Below, piece by piece: positions 47,197-57,803 of a DNA stretch of 64,000 nt (position 1 is its first letter; each line of letters opens with the position of its first letter). The position numbers and the translations under genes are program-made. A model generated the notes under the pieces. The model worked only from the letters and a program-made list of their open reading frames with translations, was not told the DNA's origin and made no database searches. Source of the DNA: Limnohabitans sp. 15K (GTDB lineage Bacteria; Pseudomonadota; Gammaproteobacteria; Burkholderiales; Burkholderiaceae_C); assembly GCF_002778285.1 (NCBI RefSeq), contig NZ_NESM01000001.1, positions 1,196,001-1,260,000 of the forward strand. The letters are read 5' to 3'.

Positions 47197-49503
47197 ATGG
47201 AAACTGCTGAGACAGAAGGATGGAAGAAATCCGCGTGCATCATTTGCTCGATCAACTGCGGCTTGGAAATCAAGACGGAAAATGGGCGGATCACCAAGGT
47301 GAAGGGCGATAAAGACAACCCTGTATCTCAAGGCTATATCTGTGAGAAGTCGCAACGAATGGACTTCTACCAAAACGGCGCGGACCGCATTGATTCTCCA
47401 AAACGCCGCAAAACCGATGGCACCTACGAGAACATCGATTGGGACACCGCCATCCGCGAAATTGCTGAAAAGTTCAAAGCCATCAAACAGCAACATGGTG
47501 GTGACAGCATTCTTTATTACGGTGGCGGCAGTCAAGGCAACCATCTAGGCGGAACATACGCAGACAGCACCATCAAAGCACTGGGTATTCAGTACAGATC
47601 CAACGCACTGGCACAAGAAAAGACGGGGGAAGGCTGGGTGCAAGGCAAGATGGCTGGCGCACCAGTGCATGGTGACTTTGAACACTGCGAAGTCGCAGTT
47701 TTTCTTGGGAAAAATCCTTGGCAATCGCATGGCTTTGCACGCACAAGGGTCATTCTTCGAGAGATTCAGAACGATCCGAACCGCGCCATGATCGTGATTG
47801 ATCCGAGGCGCAGCGAGACCGCCAAAATGGCGGACTTCCACTTGGCCGTCAAGCCGGGAACAGACGCTTGGTGTCTGTCTGCTTTGTCTGCCATCCTGGT
47901 CCAAGAAAATTTGGTAGCCAAAGCCTGGCTGGATGAGCACACCACCGGCTATGCAGCCGTTGAAGCTGCCATGACAAAGATCAACGTCGCACAGTACGCA
48001 AAGATTTGCGGCGTGGATGAATCACTGCTTCGGTCTGCAGCGCGTCGCATTGCCAGTGCCAAAAGCGTGTCGATGATTGAAGATTTGGGTGTGCAAATGA
48101 GTTTGCATTCGACGCTCAACAGTTATCTGAATCGGTTGGTCTGGCTGCTGACGGGCAATTATGCGAAGAAGGGGGCTAACAACGCTTTTGCACCTTTCCT
48201 CAACCTCTCAAACTCCACTCGAAGCACATCCAAAAACACGAAATCTGGCAAGCCTGCTGCGCCCCGCAAGTGGACGCACAGCCCAGTCACCAACTCCAAG
48301 GTGATCATGGGGTTGATTCCGTGCAACGTCATTCCAGATGAAATACTGACAGAGCACCCTAAGCGCTTTCGGGCAATGTTCATTGAAAGCGCCAATCCCG
48401 TTCACTCATTGGCGGACAGTCAGCGCATGCGGCAATCCCTTCGCGCATTGGAGTGCAGCGTCGTGATCGATGTGGCCATGACAGAAACGGCGCGGCAGGC
48501 CGACTATGTGCTGCCTGCTAGCAGCCAATTTGAAAAGGCCGAGGCGACGTTTTTTAATTTGGAGTTTCCACGCAACGGATTCCATTTGCGTCATCCTCAT
48601 TTTCCTCCTCGACCTGGCACTCTTACAGAGGCAGAAATCCATACGCGTCTGCTGGAGGCGATGGGAGAGTTGGACGAAACCAATTACAGCTTTTTACGCG
48701 CCGCAGCACGCCTGGGGCGCACGGCGTTTGGCCTGGTGTTTGCCTGGAAATCTACTCGCGACAAAAAGGTCGCACGATATGCCCCTGTGTTGCTGTATCG
48801 CACTTTGGGGCCTAGCCTGCCAGCCAACTTGGCTCCTGCGGCCACCCTATGGGGAATCAGTCAAATTTACGTCCGCACTCAAGCTGCAGCTGCAAAAGGG
48901 GCAGGGTTTGGAGGCCCGCCTTTGATCGCAGGCAATCGTCTGTTTAATGCCATATTGAACAGCCCTTCGGGTGTCATCTTTGGCGTTAGCCAATACAGCG
49001 ACAGCTGGGACGCCGTGAAATTGCCCGATCACAAAATCAACTTGAACATCAAAGAGATGTTGGACGAGTTGGCAACGATTGACAGCAAACTGCCACACCA
49101 CAGACCAGATTACCCCTTCATCTTGTGCGCCGGTGAACGCCGAGCGGAGACAAGTCAAACATCCATTCGAAATCCGGAATGGATGAAGAAGGGCGACTTC
49201 AGCGTCATGCGCATTCACCCCGAAGACGCCGCCATGTTGGGATGCGCAGACGGTGACTGGATTCAACTCAAAACGCCCCGTGGTACCGCTAAAGCGCCCA
49301 TTGAGTTATCGGACGAATTTCAGCGGGGCTATGTCTCCATGCCCAATGGGCACGGTTTGGATTACCCCGATGCCGATGGCACGTTGACCCGCAGAGGTGT
49401 CTCAGTGAACGAACTCACCAACACGGCTGACCGCGACCCCTTTGCCGGAACACCTTGGCACAAGTATGTGCCTGTTCATTTAGAACGCCTTGTTCAAAAC
49501 TAA
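47197..49503 (+). CDS. molybdopterin-dependent oxidoreductase of the DMSO reductase family, atypical metal site
   Basis: A cytoplasmic enzyme of 768 residues (no signal peptide) predicted to bind bis-MGD and one 4Fe-4S cluster: Cys14-x2-Cys17-x3-Cys21 and Cys49. It has the domains of formate dehydrogenase/nitrate reductase-type catalytic subunits, including GKNPWQSHG, VIDPRRSETAKMADF, a C-terminal AGERRAETSQT and NELTNTADRDP. In the region where family members carry a Cys, SeCys or Asp metal ligand it reads ALAQEKTGEG (Gln140-Glu141-Lys142), with no Cys. The substrate is unknown. A ferredoxin gene follows after 18 bases and is the likely electron partner. An AGGA site precedes the ATG. Confidence 0.85.
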   Translation: METAETEGWKKSACIICSINCGLEIKTENGRITKVKGDKDNPVSQGYICEKSQRMDFYQNGADRIDSPKRRKTDGTYENIDWDTAIREIAEKFKAIKQQHGGDSILYYGGGSQGNHLGGTYADSTIKALGIQYRSNALAQEKTGEGWVQGKMAGAPVHGDFEHCEVAVFLGKNPWQSHGFARTRVILREIQNDPNRAMIVIDPRRSETAKMADFHLAVKPGTDAWCLSALSAILVQENLVAKAWLDEHTTGYAAVEAAMTKINVAQYAKICGVDESLLRSAARRIASAKSVSMIEDLGVQMSLHSTLNSYLNRLVWLLTGNYAKKGANNAFAPFLNLSNSTRSTSKNTKSGKPAAPRKWTHSPVTNSKVIMGLIPCNVIPDEILTEHPKRFRAMFIESANPVHSLADSQRMRQSLRALECSVVIDVAMTETARQADYVLPASSQFEKAEATFFNLEFPRNGFHLRHPHFPPRPGTLTEAEIHTRLLEAMGELDETNYSFLRAAARLGRTAFGLVFAWKSTRDKKVARYAPVLLYRTLGPSLPANLAPAATLWGISQIYVRTQAAAAKGAGFGGPPLIAGNRLFNAILNSPSGVIFGVSQYSDSWDAVKLPDHKINLNIKEMLDELATIDSKLPHHRPDYPFILCAGERRAETSQTSIRNPEWMKKGDFSVMRIHPEDAAMLGCADGDWIQLKTPRGTAKAPIELSDEFQRGYVSMPNGHGLDYPDADGTLTRRGVSVNELTNTADRDPFAGTPWHKYVPVHLERLVQN

Positions 49504-49521
49504 GAGAGTGCCGAGGACGCC

Positions 49522-49851
49522 ATGACCCACGTTGTGACAGAGAACTGCATCCAATGCAAATACACCGACTGTGTGGATGTTTGCCCAGTGGATTGCTTTG
49601 TAGAAGGCCCCAATTTCTTGGCCATCGATCCTGACGGATGTATCGATTGCGCAGTTTGCATTCCTGAATGTCCTGTCAATGCAATCTACGCAGAGGAGGA
49701 TCTACCCGCTGACCAAAGGCACATGACTGCTCTAAATGCGGAGGTTTACCGACTCACTGGATGGAAAACTATCACCAAACGAAAGATTCCGCTTCCTGAT
49801 GCCGAGGCCTGGAAAGGCAGAACAGAAAAGCTGGCGCACTTGATTCGCTAA
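49522..49851 (+). CDS. 7Fe ferredoxin (FdxA type)
   Basis: A 109-residue low-potential electron carrier. Its cysteines match the Azotobacter ferredoxin I pattern shifted by one: Cys9, Cys17 and Cys50 for a 3Fe-4S cluster, and Cys21, Cys40, Cys43 and Cys46 for a 4Fe-4S cluster, with extra Cys12 and Cys25. The C-terminal half ([18 protein letters not shown]) is the usual FdxA extension. A GAGGA site precedes the ATG. Its place directly behind the molybdenum enzyme suggests it feeds or drains electrons there. Confidence 0.92.
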   Translation: MTHVVTENCIQCKYTDCVDVCPVDCFVEGPNFLAIDPDGCIDCAVCIPECPVNAIYAEEDLPADQRHMTALNAEVYRLTGWKTITKRKIPLPDAEAWKGRTEKLAHLIR

Positions 49852-49897
49852 GCGTGCAGCTGGACCAGCCAATGGTTGACTAAATGAGGAGATCACC

Positions 49898-51469
49898 ATG
49901 AATGCGGACATGCAATTCAAAACCCCGATATCAGCCCCCACTCGCATCCACCACATGCTGGACCGATGGGTTCGTGAGCAACCGCAGGCACCAGCATTGC
50001 GGGATGCCAAAATTCGCCTGAGCTACTCGCAGCTAGATGAAGCCTCGCGTGCGGCAGCAGAGCAGCTCAAATCACTGGGCGTACGCGCAGGCGACCGCGT
50101 GCTTCTTGTTGGCGAAAACTGCGTGGCTTTGGGCGTACTGGCGATGGCGCTCAGCCATCTCGACGCATGGGTCATCTTGGCAAACGCCCGGCTGTCTGAC
50201 CGGGAAATTGACGAGTTCATTTCACATGCCCGTCCGCGCCGGGTTCTTTACACCGAACAGGTCTCAGCGGACGCGGCCCGTCACGCAATGCGACACGGTG
50301 CGCAGGCCGTTTCATGGGATGCCCTTGGCAACATCGCAGTCGGGCCGCTCGACACCGAGACTGTGCCCGAGCCAGCATTTATAGAGCCAACGCGGCAAGT
50401 AGCGGCCATGATTTACACCTCCGGCACCTCCGGCGCACCCAAGGGCGTCATGCTGTCGCACGCGAATCTGATGTTTACTGCAACGTCCATCGTCAAGCAG
50501 CGCAGCATTGCGCCGGGAGATGTCTCGTATTGCGTGCTACCGATGGCGCACGTGGTAGGGCTGGCCGCGCAGTTTTTGGGTTCGATGGCTGGCGGCGCCG
50601 AGGTGATATTTGAGCCGCGATTCTCCCCAGCCAATGCTGCTAAGGCCTTGGCAGAGGAAGGGGTTACAGCGTTTGCTGGCGTGCCTGCCCTGTACGCCAA
50701 GTTGTTGGAATGGCTGCGGGAATCAGGGGCAACATGGCGGGCACCTAGGCTGCGTTTAATCACGGTGGCCGGTGCCCCTTTGACTTCGAATTTAAAGACC
50801 GACGTAGAAGCACTCTTTGGCCTTCCGCTACACAACGGATATGGATTGACGGAGTGCGCACCTACTGTCGCTCAGACACGGTCAGACGCGGTGCGCACAG
50901 ATTGCGCCGTAGGGCAACCAATCCCGGGGGTCGATATACGCATCGTCAACCCGCAGGGTATGGACGTGAACGGTGGCGACATTGGTGAGTTGTGGGTTCA
51001 AAGCCCTGGCCTGATGCTGGGGTACTACAACAACGATGCAGCCACACAACAAGCCATCAATGCCGATGGCTGGTTCAACACTGGAGATTTGGCGCGACAG
51101 GAGTCAGATGGCGCGCTGCACATCGTTGGGCGGACTAAGGAGTTGATTATCCGGTCAGGCTTGAATGTGTACCCGGTCGAGGTAGAGCAAGCCATCAATA
51201 GCCATCCAGAGGTCGTTCAGTCAGCTGTCGTTGGTCGCAGCGTAGAGGCCAATGAAGAGGTGGTTGCGTTCATCGAGCCGACGGCAAACAGCACACTTGA
51301 TGCAGCGGGAATGCAGAACTATCTGCGCGAACGGCTTGCCGCCTATAAGGTGCCGAGTGACATCAGGTTTCTGATGCAACTCCCCTCGTCACCTACCGGG
51401 AAGGTGCTCAAGGGAGTGCTTAAGGTAAGCGCTCAAGAAGTCGATCCATTGGTGTCAGATGCTGTGTGA
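49898..51469 (+). CDS. AMP-dependent acyl-CoA ligase
   Basis: A 523-residue adenylate-forming enzyme with YTSGTSGAPKGVMLSH, GYGLTECAPT, the hinge IIRSGLNVYPVEVEQ and the C-terminal lysine segment SPTGKVLKG. GAGGAG lies 7 bases before the ATG. It resembles long-chain or aryl acid CoA ligases, but the substrate cannot be read from sequence. It is the third gene of the operon starting with the molybdenum enzyme. A CoA ester may be made before or after the redox step, so the enzyme could act on a carboxylic acid. Codon use looks somewhat less GC-biased than in the neighbouring core genes. Confidence 0.9.
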   Translation: MNADMQFKTPISAPTRIHHMLDRWVREQPQAPALRDAKIRLSYSQLDEASRAAAEQLKSLGVRAGDRVLLVGENCVALGVLAMALSHLDAWVILANARLSDREIDEFISHARPRRVLYTEQVSADAARHAMRHGAQAVSWDALGNIAVGPLDTETVPEPAFIEPTRQVAAMIYTSGTSGAPKGVMLSHANLMFTATSIVKQRSIAPGDVSYCVLPMAHVVGLAAQFLGSMAGGAEVIFEPRFSPANAAKALAEEGVTAFAGVPALYAKLLEWLRESGATWRAPRLRLITVAGAPLTSNLKTDVEALFGLPLHNGYGLTECAPTVAQTRSDAVRTDCAVGQPIPGVDIRIVNPQGMDVNGGDIGELWVQSPGLMLGYYNNDAATQQAINADGWFNTGDLARQESDGALHIVGRTKELIIRSGLNVYPVEVEQAINSHPEVVQSAVVGRSVEANEEVVAFIEPTANSTLDAAGMQNYLRERLAAYKVPSDIRFLMQLPSSPTGKVLKGVLKVSAQEVDPLVSDAV

Positions 51470-51493
51470 ATCAATCCCTATGAAAGGCTCTCT

Positions 51494-52222
51494 ATGACTG
51501 AAAAAAAAGCCATCCTGGTTATCGGTGCAGGTGACGCAACCGGTGGTGCCATCGCCCGACGATTTGCGCGCGAGGGCTACATCGCGTGCGTGACCCGCCG
51601 CACGGCCGAAAAACTTGAACCTTTGGTCCAGCAGATCACGGCAGAAGGTGGGCAGGCCCATGGATTTGGCAGCGACGCGCGCAAAGAGGAAGAAATGATT
51701 GCTCTTGTCGAGCGGATCGAACGCGACATCGCCCCCATTGAGGTGGCCGTCTTCAACATCGGTGCTAACGTGCGGTTCGGAATCACAGAAACCACTGCCA
51801 GGGTCTATCAGAAGGTATGGGAGATGGCCTGTTTTGGTGGCTTTCTGATGGGCCGTGAAACCGCCAAGGCCATGCTGCCGCGCGGTCGCGGCACAATCAT
51901 CTTCACCGGTGCCACGGCTAGCCTGCGCGGGCGTGAAGGCTTCGCTGCATTTGCCGGTGCCAAGCATGCCCTGCGCGCTCTTGCCCAGAGCATGGCCCGT
52001 GAGCTTTGGTCTAAAGGAATTCACGTTGCACACCCGGTCATTGATGGTGCCATCGACACAGAATTTATCCGCTCAAACTTTCCTGAACGCTACGCCATGA
52101 AGGATCAGCAAGGCATCCTCAGCCCAGACTCCATCGCTGAGGCCTATTGGCAAATTCACCAGCAACCCCGTGACGCCTGGACTCACGAGACCGAATTGCG
52201 GCCCTGGATGGAATCTTGGTGA
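51494..52222 (+). CDS. SDR-fold protein lacking the canonical Ser-Tyr catalytic pair
   Basis: A 242-residue Rossmann protein with a modified nucleotide loop VIGAGDATGGAIAR. Where classical short-chain dehydrogenases have Tyr-x3-Lys it reads FAGAK (Phe153, Lys157). The residue 13 positions earlier, normally Ser, is Ala140. NAG is replaced by FNIGAN. Similar Phe-containing proteins are widespread and presumably form their own subfamily, so this is not simple decay. It may be a non-classical reductase or a binding protein. It follows the ligase by 24 bases. Confidence 0.85.
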   Translation: MTEKKAILVIGAGDATGGAIARRFAREGYIACVTRRTAEKLEPLVQQITAEGGQAHGFGSDARKEEEMIALVERIERDIAPIEVAVFNIGANVRFGITETTARVYQKVWEMACFGGFLMGRETAKAMLPRGRGTIIFTGATASLRGREGFAAFAGAKHALRALAQSMARELWSKGIHVAHPVIDGAIDTEFIRSNFPERYAMKDQQGILSPDSIAEAYWQIHQQPRDAWTHETELRPWMESW

Positions 52223-52263
52223 TAGCAGGGCAACAACCGATCAATTACTCACACGTAAACCCA

Positions 52264-52896
52264 ATGAAGCCACTTCAAGTTCAGTTCCTCTTCGATTTCG
52301 GTAGCCCGAACGCGTACCTCTGCCATAAAGTCCTGCCGGGTATTGAGTCGCGTACCGAGATTCGGTTTGAGTACGTGCCGATACTGCTCGGCGGCCTGTT
52401 CAAGCTGAGCAACAACCGATCTCCGGCTGAGGCCTTTGCCGACATACCCAACAAGCGAGCCTATGACAAGCTGGAGATCCGACGCTTTGTTGCTCGGCAT
52501 CAGCTCACTCGGTTCCAATTCAATCCCCACTTTCCGGTGAATACGTTGAAGATCATGCGACTGGCTGTCGCGGCACAGACGCTGGGGTGCGAAACCCAGT
52601 ACATCGATGCTGTGTATTCGGCAATGTGGGAGGCAGCGCGCAACATGGACGACTCAGCTGAGATTACCGCCGTTTTGCATGATGCCGGCCTCGATGGAGC
52701 CGCACTTTTTGCCAAATCGCAGGAGCCTGAGATCAAGGCCCGCCTTACGGCTAACACGCAGTGTGCATTCGAGCGTGGTGCGTTCGGCTCCCCATCTTTC
52801 TTTGTGGGTGATGAATTGTTCTTTGGGAAAGATCGCTTGAGAGAAGTCGAAGAAGAAATCGAGAAACAAAGGATGAAGTCCAACCTATCGAACTAG
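52264..52896 (+). CDS. 2-hydroxychromene-2-carboxylate isomerase-like protein (DsbA/GST-kappa fold)
   Basis: A 210-residue thioredoxin-fold protein. It opens with QFLFDFGSPNAYLCHKVLP, in which the Ser of the SPNAYL loop takes the place of the DsbA active-site Cys. The helical insert and the final FGSPSFFVGDELFFGKDRL are also typical. Known members isomerise glutathione-linked ring-fission products in naphthalene degradation. Here it may be glutathione-dependent, with an unknown substrate. I used ATG 52264; a GTG at 52216 overlapping the SDR stop is possible. It is the last gene of the operon. Confidence 0.85.
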   Translation: MKPLQVQFLFDFGSPNAYLCHKVLPGIESRTEIRFEYVPILLGGLFKLSNNRSPAEAFADIPNKRAYDKLEIRRFVARHQLTRFQFNPHFPVNTLKIMRLAVAAQTLGCETQYIDAVYSAMWEAARNMDDSAEITAVLHDAGLDGAALFAKSQEPEIKARLTANTQCAFERGAFGSPSFFVGDELFFGKDRLREVEEEIEKQRMKSNLSN

Positions 52897-53179
52897 GCTT
52901 CGTGTTGGACGTGAATATTCGCAAGACCATACATTCCTATGAGTGAATTTGGTCTGTGGGCAACGCCCATTTTCAGGATTGGGCTGTCAGCGAGAAATCG
53001 TTGCGACCGCCTTTGCGGCGATCAGCGGATGTCGGCTTTCTGGCTTTGAAAGCGAGGGGGGCTAGGACCGCAATGGGTCGGTTGCGGCCAGCCACTTGCG
53101 ACGATTGAATGTCTGGTCCCAGCCTAAACCTGCCGATCGATCTGGGCTTTCTCCAGCTTTTAACCAAATCCTTTTTAGT
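52897..53179. other. intergenic region with a small hairpin, right edge of the molybdenum-enzyme cluster
   Basis: No gene was found in these 283 bases. CCGCAA and TTGCGG at 53068-53087 form a short hairpin around TGGGTCGG. The flanking sequence looks like the non-coding, partly palindromic filler often found at boundaries of acquired segments. No tRNA, integrase remnant or direct-repeat pair could be confirmed. It separates the convergent isomerase-like and RidA genes. Confidence 0.4.
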
Positions 53180-53575
53180 TCACTCCGGAACCACAGCCGT
53201 CACTTCGATCTCAACTTGGGCCCGGTCTTCCACCAGATCGGCCACCTGCACCAGCGTCATGGCCGGGTAGTTCTTGCCGATGACTTCCTGATAGACCTTG
53301 CCCAGCTCGCGACCACGGGCGAGGTATTCCTTCTTGTCTTTGACGTACCAGGTCATGCGGGCCATGTGCTGTGGGCCTGCGCCTGCGCACGCCAGCGTGT
53401 CGACGATGTTTTGCAGCGCCTGGCGGCACTGGGCTACAAAGTCGTCGGTCTCGAACTGGGCTTGGCCGTTCCAGCCGATCATGCCCGCGACGAACACCAT
53501 GCGGCCACGCGCTTCGATGCCGTTGGCATAGCCTTTGGCGGGTGCCCAGCCATCGGGTTGCAAGACGTTGAACAT
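53180..53575 (-). CDS. RidA family protein (YjgF/Rid), enamine/imine deaminase-like
   Basis: A 131-residue trimeric Rid-fold protein. It has FVAGMIGWNGQAQFETDDFVAQ, NIVDTLACAGAGPQHMARMTWYV and the terminal segment VEIEVTAVVPE. Archetypal RidA uses an Arg to bind the carboxylate of 2-aminoacrylate; here the equivalent region is DRAQVEIE, so the Arg position is not clearly conserved. GAGGAG precedes ATG 53575. It is the last gene of the 2-aminobenzoyl-CoA operon. That pathway makes an amino-cyclohexene (enamine) CoA ester, so a deaminase helper role is plausible. Confidence 0.88.
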   Translation of the reverse strand: MFNVLQPDGWAPAKGYANGIEARGRMVFVAGMIGWNGQAQFETDDFVAQCRQALQNIVDTLACAGAGPQHMARMTWYVKDKKEYLARGRELGKVYQEVIGKNYPAMTLVQVADLVEDRAQVEIEVTAVVPE

Positions 53576-53585
53576 ATGGGGCTCC

Positions 53586-55259
<1,674 letters not shown>

Positions 55260-55260
55260 G

Positions 55261-56448
55261 TCAACCTTTCAGCAAGTCTTTGCCGATGATCAGCTGCTGC
55301 ACTTCGGTGGCGCCTTCGTAAATGCGCAGCGCCCGAATCTCGCGGTACAGCGACTCGACCATCACGCCTTTTTTCACGCCCATGCCGCCGTGCAGCTGCA
55401 CCGCCATGTCGATGATCTGCTGGGCGTTTTCGGTGGCGGTCATCTTGGCCATGGCCGCTTCGCGTGTGATGCGTGCGCCCTGGTCGCGTAGCCAAGCGGC
55501 GCGGTAGGTGAGCAGCGTGGCGGCGTCGAGCATGGTGGCCATCTGCGCGATCTTGGTTTGGGTGATCTGAAAGTCGCCCAAGCTTTGGCCAAACATCTTG
55601 CGTGAACGCGCCCAGCTGATGGACTCGTGCAGCGCACGCCGCCCAAAGCCCAAAGCGGCTGCCGCCACCGAAGTGCGGAACACATCGAGTGTGGCCATGG
55701 CCACCTTGAAGCCTTGGCCCGCATCACCAATGCGCTGTGCTGCAGCCACTTTGCAGTTGTCAAACTTGAGCGTGGCCAGCGGGTGCGGCGCGACGACGTC
55801 GATGCGCTCTTCAATCGTCAAGCCGGGCGTGTCGGCATCGACAATGAAGGCGGTGATGCCACGCGCCCCCGGCGCTTCACCCGTGCGGGCGAACACCACA
55901 TAAAAGTCGGCAATGCCGCCGTTGCTGATCCAGGTCTTGCGGCCGTTGAGCACATAACCGTCTGCCGTGGCGGTGGCGCTGCACTGCATTGCGGCCACGT
56001 CAGAGCCCGCATCGGGCTCGCTGAGCGCAAAGGCCGACAGGGCCTGGCCTGAAGCCACGCGAGGCAGGTAGCGCTGCTTTTGGTCAGGCGAGCCCATGAG
56101 GCTGATAGCCCCAGTACCCAGGCCCTGCATGGCAAAAGCAAAGTCAGACAAGCCGTTGTGAAAAGCCAGCGTCTCGCGCAGCAGGCACAGCTGGCGCGTG
56201 TCGATCACGTCCGATGCGGCGCCGTAGGCTGTGCCAGAGACTGCGTGCTTGAGCCAGCCGCCGCTGCCCAGCAGGCGAACCAGACGGATGCATTCGGCGT
56301 CGACCGCATCGCGGCTTTCGTCGTGGTGGGCGTGAGCCAGGTGTTCTTGGCACCAAGCGTCCAGCCGCACTTTGAAGTCGCGGTGGCTGTCATCAAAGAA
56401 GGGCCAATCGAGTTCAGCGGGGTGCTGTGTTGGGTGGTTATTGGACAT
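55261..56448 (-). CDS. acyl-CoA dehydrogenase
   Basis: A 395-residue FAD enzyme with a complete active site: [15 protein letters not shown] (FAD and substrate loop), [16 protein letters not shown] and the C-terminal [10 protein letters not shown] in the form [13 protein letters not shown], where Glu378 is the catalytic base. In the 2-aminobenzoyl-CoA pathway such an enzyme would act in the later, beta-oxidation-like steps on the ring-derived CoA ester. It lies between enoyl-CoA hydratase and ligase genes with gaps of only a few bases. It contrasts with the flavoprotein near 42 kb, which lacks this Glu. Confidence 0.93.
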   Translation of the reverse strand: MSNNHPTQHPAELDWPFFDDSHRDFKVRLDAWCQEHLAHAHHDESRDAVDAECIRLVRLLGSGGWLKHAVSGTAYGAASDVIDTRQLCLLRETLAFHNGLSDFAFAMQGLGTGAISLMGSPDQKQRYLPRVASGQALSAFALSEPDAGSDVAAMQCSATATADGYVLNGRKTWISNGGIADFYVVFARTGEAPGARGITAFIVDADTPGLTIEERIDVVAPHPLATLKFDNCKVAAAQRIGDAGQGFKVAMATLDVFRTSVAAAALGFGRRALHESISWARSRKMFGQSLGDFQITQTKIAQMATMLDAATLLTYRAAWLRDQGARITREAAMAKMTATENAQQIIDMAVQLHGGMGVKKGVMVESLYREIRALRIYEGATEVQQLIIGKDLLKG

Positions 56449-56451
56449 GGC

Positions 56452-57312
56452 TCAGTCGCCTTCAAAAATGGGCGTTTGCTTGGCCACAAACGCGTGGTAC
56501 GCCCGGTGGAAGTCGTTGGTGGCCATGCAAATGGCTTGGGCCTGGGCTTCGGCCTCGATGGCTTCGTCCACGCCCATGTTCCATTCTTGTTGCAGCATCT
56601 TTTTGGTGATGCCGTTGGCAAATGTGGGGCCTGCCACCAGCTGGGCGGCGATGGCCTGTGCATCGGCCAACACGGTGTCTGCCTCGCACACGCGGTTGTA
56701 AAAACCCCAGCGCTCTGCTTCCAGTGCGCCCAAGCCGCGCCCGGTGAACAGCAACTCACTTGCACGGCCCTGGCCGATGATGCGCGGCAGCAATGCGCAC
56801 GCGCCCATGTCGCAACCGGCCAAGCCGACTTTGTTGAACAGGAAATAGGTCTTGCTGCGTTCGGTGCCGTAGCGCAGGTCAGACGCCATGGCCAGAATGG
56901 CGCCTGCGCCTGCGCACACGCCGTCGATGGCGGCGATGATGGGTTGTGGGCAAGCGCGCATGGCCTTGACCAAGTCACCCGTCATGCGGGTGAAGGCCAA
57001 GAGGCCGGGCATGTCGAGTTGGGTGAGCGGGCCGATGATTTCGTGCACATCGCCCCCCGAACAGAAGTTACCGCCCTCGCCCGTGATGACCACGGCGTGG
57101 ATGTCGGGCGCGTAGGGCAAGGCGCGGAAAAAGTCACGCAGTTCGGCGTAAGAGTTAAACGACAGCGGGTTCTTGCGCTCGGGGCGGTTCAGGCTCACCG
57201 TGGCCACACCGCCCTTGACGGACAGCAAAAAATGCTCGGGCTGGTAGCCCGCCATGGGCTGGTTGTGGCGAGGCAGCTGGTGGGGCTGGCCGGGCAGGTA
57301 GCGTTGGCTCAT
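56452..57312 (-). CDS. enoyl-CoA hydratase/isomerase family protein
   Basis: A 286-residue crotonase-fold protein with FSGG-type oxyanion pieces: [50 protein letters not shown] and [23 protein letters not shown]. The last carries an Asp rather than Glu in the second catalytic position, a variant seen in several ring-fission and isomerase members. The N-terminal 35 residues ([20 protein letters not shown]) are an extension beyond typical hydratases. It overlaps the MarR stop by four bases. Probably hydrates or cleaves a ring-derived CoA ester. Confidence 0.9.
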   Translation of the reverse strand: MSQRYLPGQPHQLPRHNQPMAGYQPEHFLLSVKGGVATVSLNRPERKNPLSFNSYAELRDFFRALPYAPDIHAVVITGEGGNFCSGGDVHEIIGPLTQLDMPGLLAFTRMTGDLVKAMRACPQPIIAAIDGVCAGAGAILAMASDLRYGTERSKTYFLFNKVGLAGCDMGACALLPRIIGQGRASELLFTGRGLGALEAERWGFYNRVCEADTVLADAQAIAAQLVAGPTFANGITKKMLQQEWNMGVDEAIEAEAQAQAICMATNDFHRAYHAFVAKQTPIFEGD

Positions 57313-57803
57313 TTTGTCTCCTTCGATTGTGTTGGGGTGCCGGACTTCAAGGTGCCCAGCAATTTGTGCAGTTGTTCTTGTTGGCTTGCCGCCAGCGGCG
57401 ACAGCAGCTCGACGACCCAGCCCTCGTGCGCCAGGGCCATGGCCGCAAATGCGCTGCGCCCGGCCTCGGTCAGGCTGACGTTGTAAGAGCGGCGGTCGCT
57501 GGCCTGCATTTGCCGCTGCACCAGTTGTTCTTTTTCGAGCTGGTCAACGATGGATGTGACGTTGCCACCCGTGACCATCATGCGGCGCGACAGTTCGCTC
57601 ATCGACAAGCCTTGCGGCTCGCGCTCCAGCTGGGCCATGAGGTCAAAGCGCGGCAGCGTGATGTCAAACTGCTCACGCAGGCGCTGGCGGATGGTGTCTT
57701 CGATGCGGGTGGTGGCCGACAACAAACGCAACCACAGGCGCAGCGAAGCGTGGTGGTCGGCGTGCGCGCGCACTTCCATGTCGGTGTCTTGTCGTGCACT
57801 CAT
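57309..57803 (-). CDS. MarR family transcriptional regulator of the 2-aminobenzoyl-CoA operon
   Basis: A 164-residue winged-helix regulator: [20 protein letters not shown] (dimer helix), [22 protein letters not shown] (HTH) and the wing [15 protein letters not shown]. The open frame runs much farther upstream, but ATG 57803 overlaps the SDR stop (ATGA) and gives the normal length. It is embedded in the operon, a layout also known from Azoarcus evansii aminobenzoate clusters. It probably represses at the inverted repeat near 61.14 kb and is released by an aryl-CoA. Confidence 0.9.
   Translation of the reverse strand: MSARQDTDMEVRAHADHHASLRLWLRLLSATTRIEDTIRQRLREQFDITLPRFDLMAQLEREPQGLSMSELSRRMMVTGGNVTSIVDQLEKEQLVQRQMQASDRRSYNVSLTEAGRSAFAAMALAHEGWVVELLSPLAASQQEQLHKLLGTLKSGTPTQSKETK

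Noticed and set aside
52897..53179. Attachment site or tRNA remnant at the right edge of the molybdenum cluster
   Set aside because: No tRNA-like fold, integrase gene or matching direct repeat at the left edge near 45.8-46.0 kb was found; only a small hairpin is visible.
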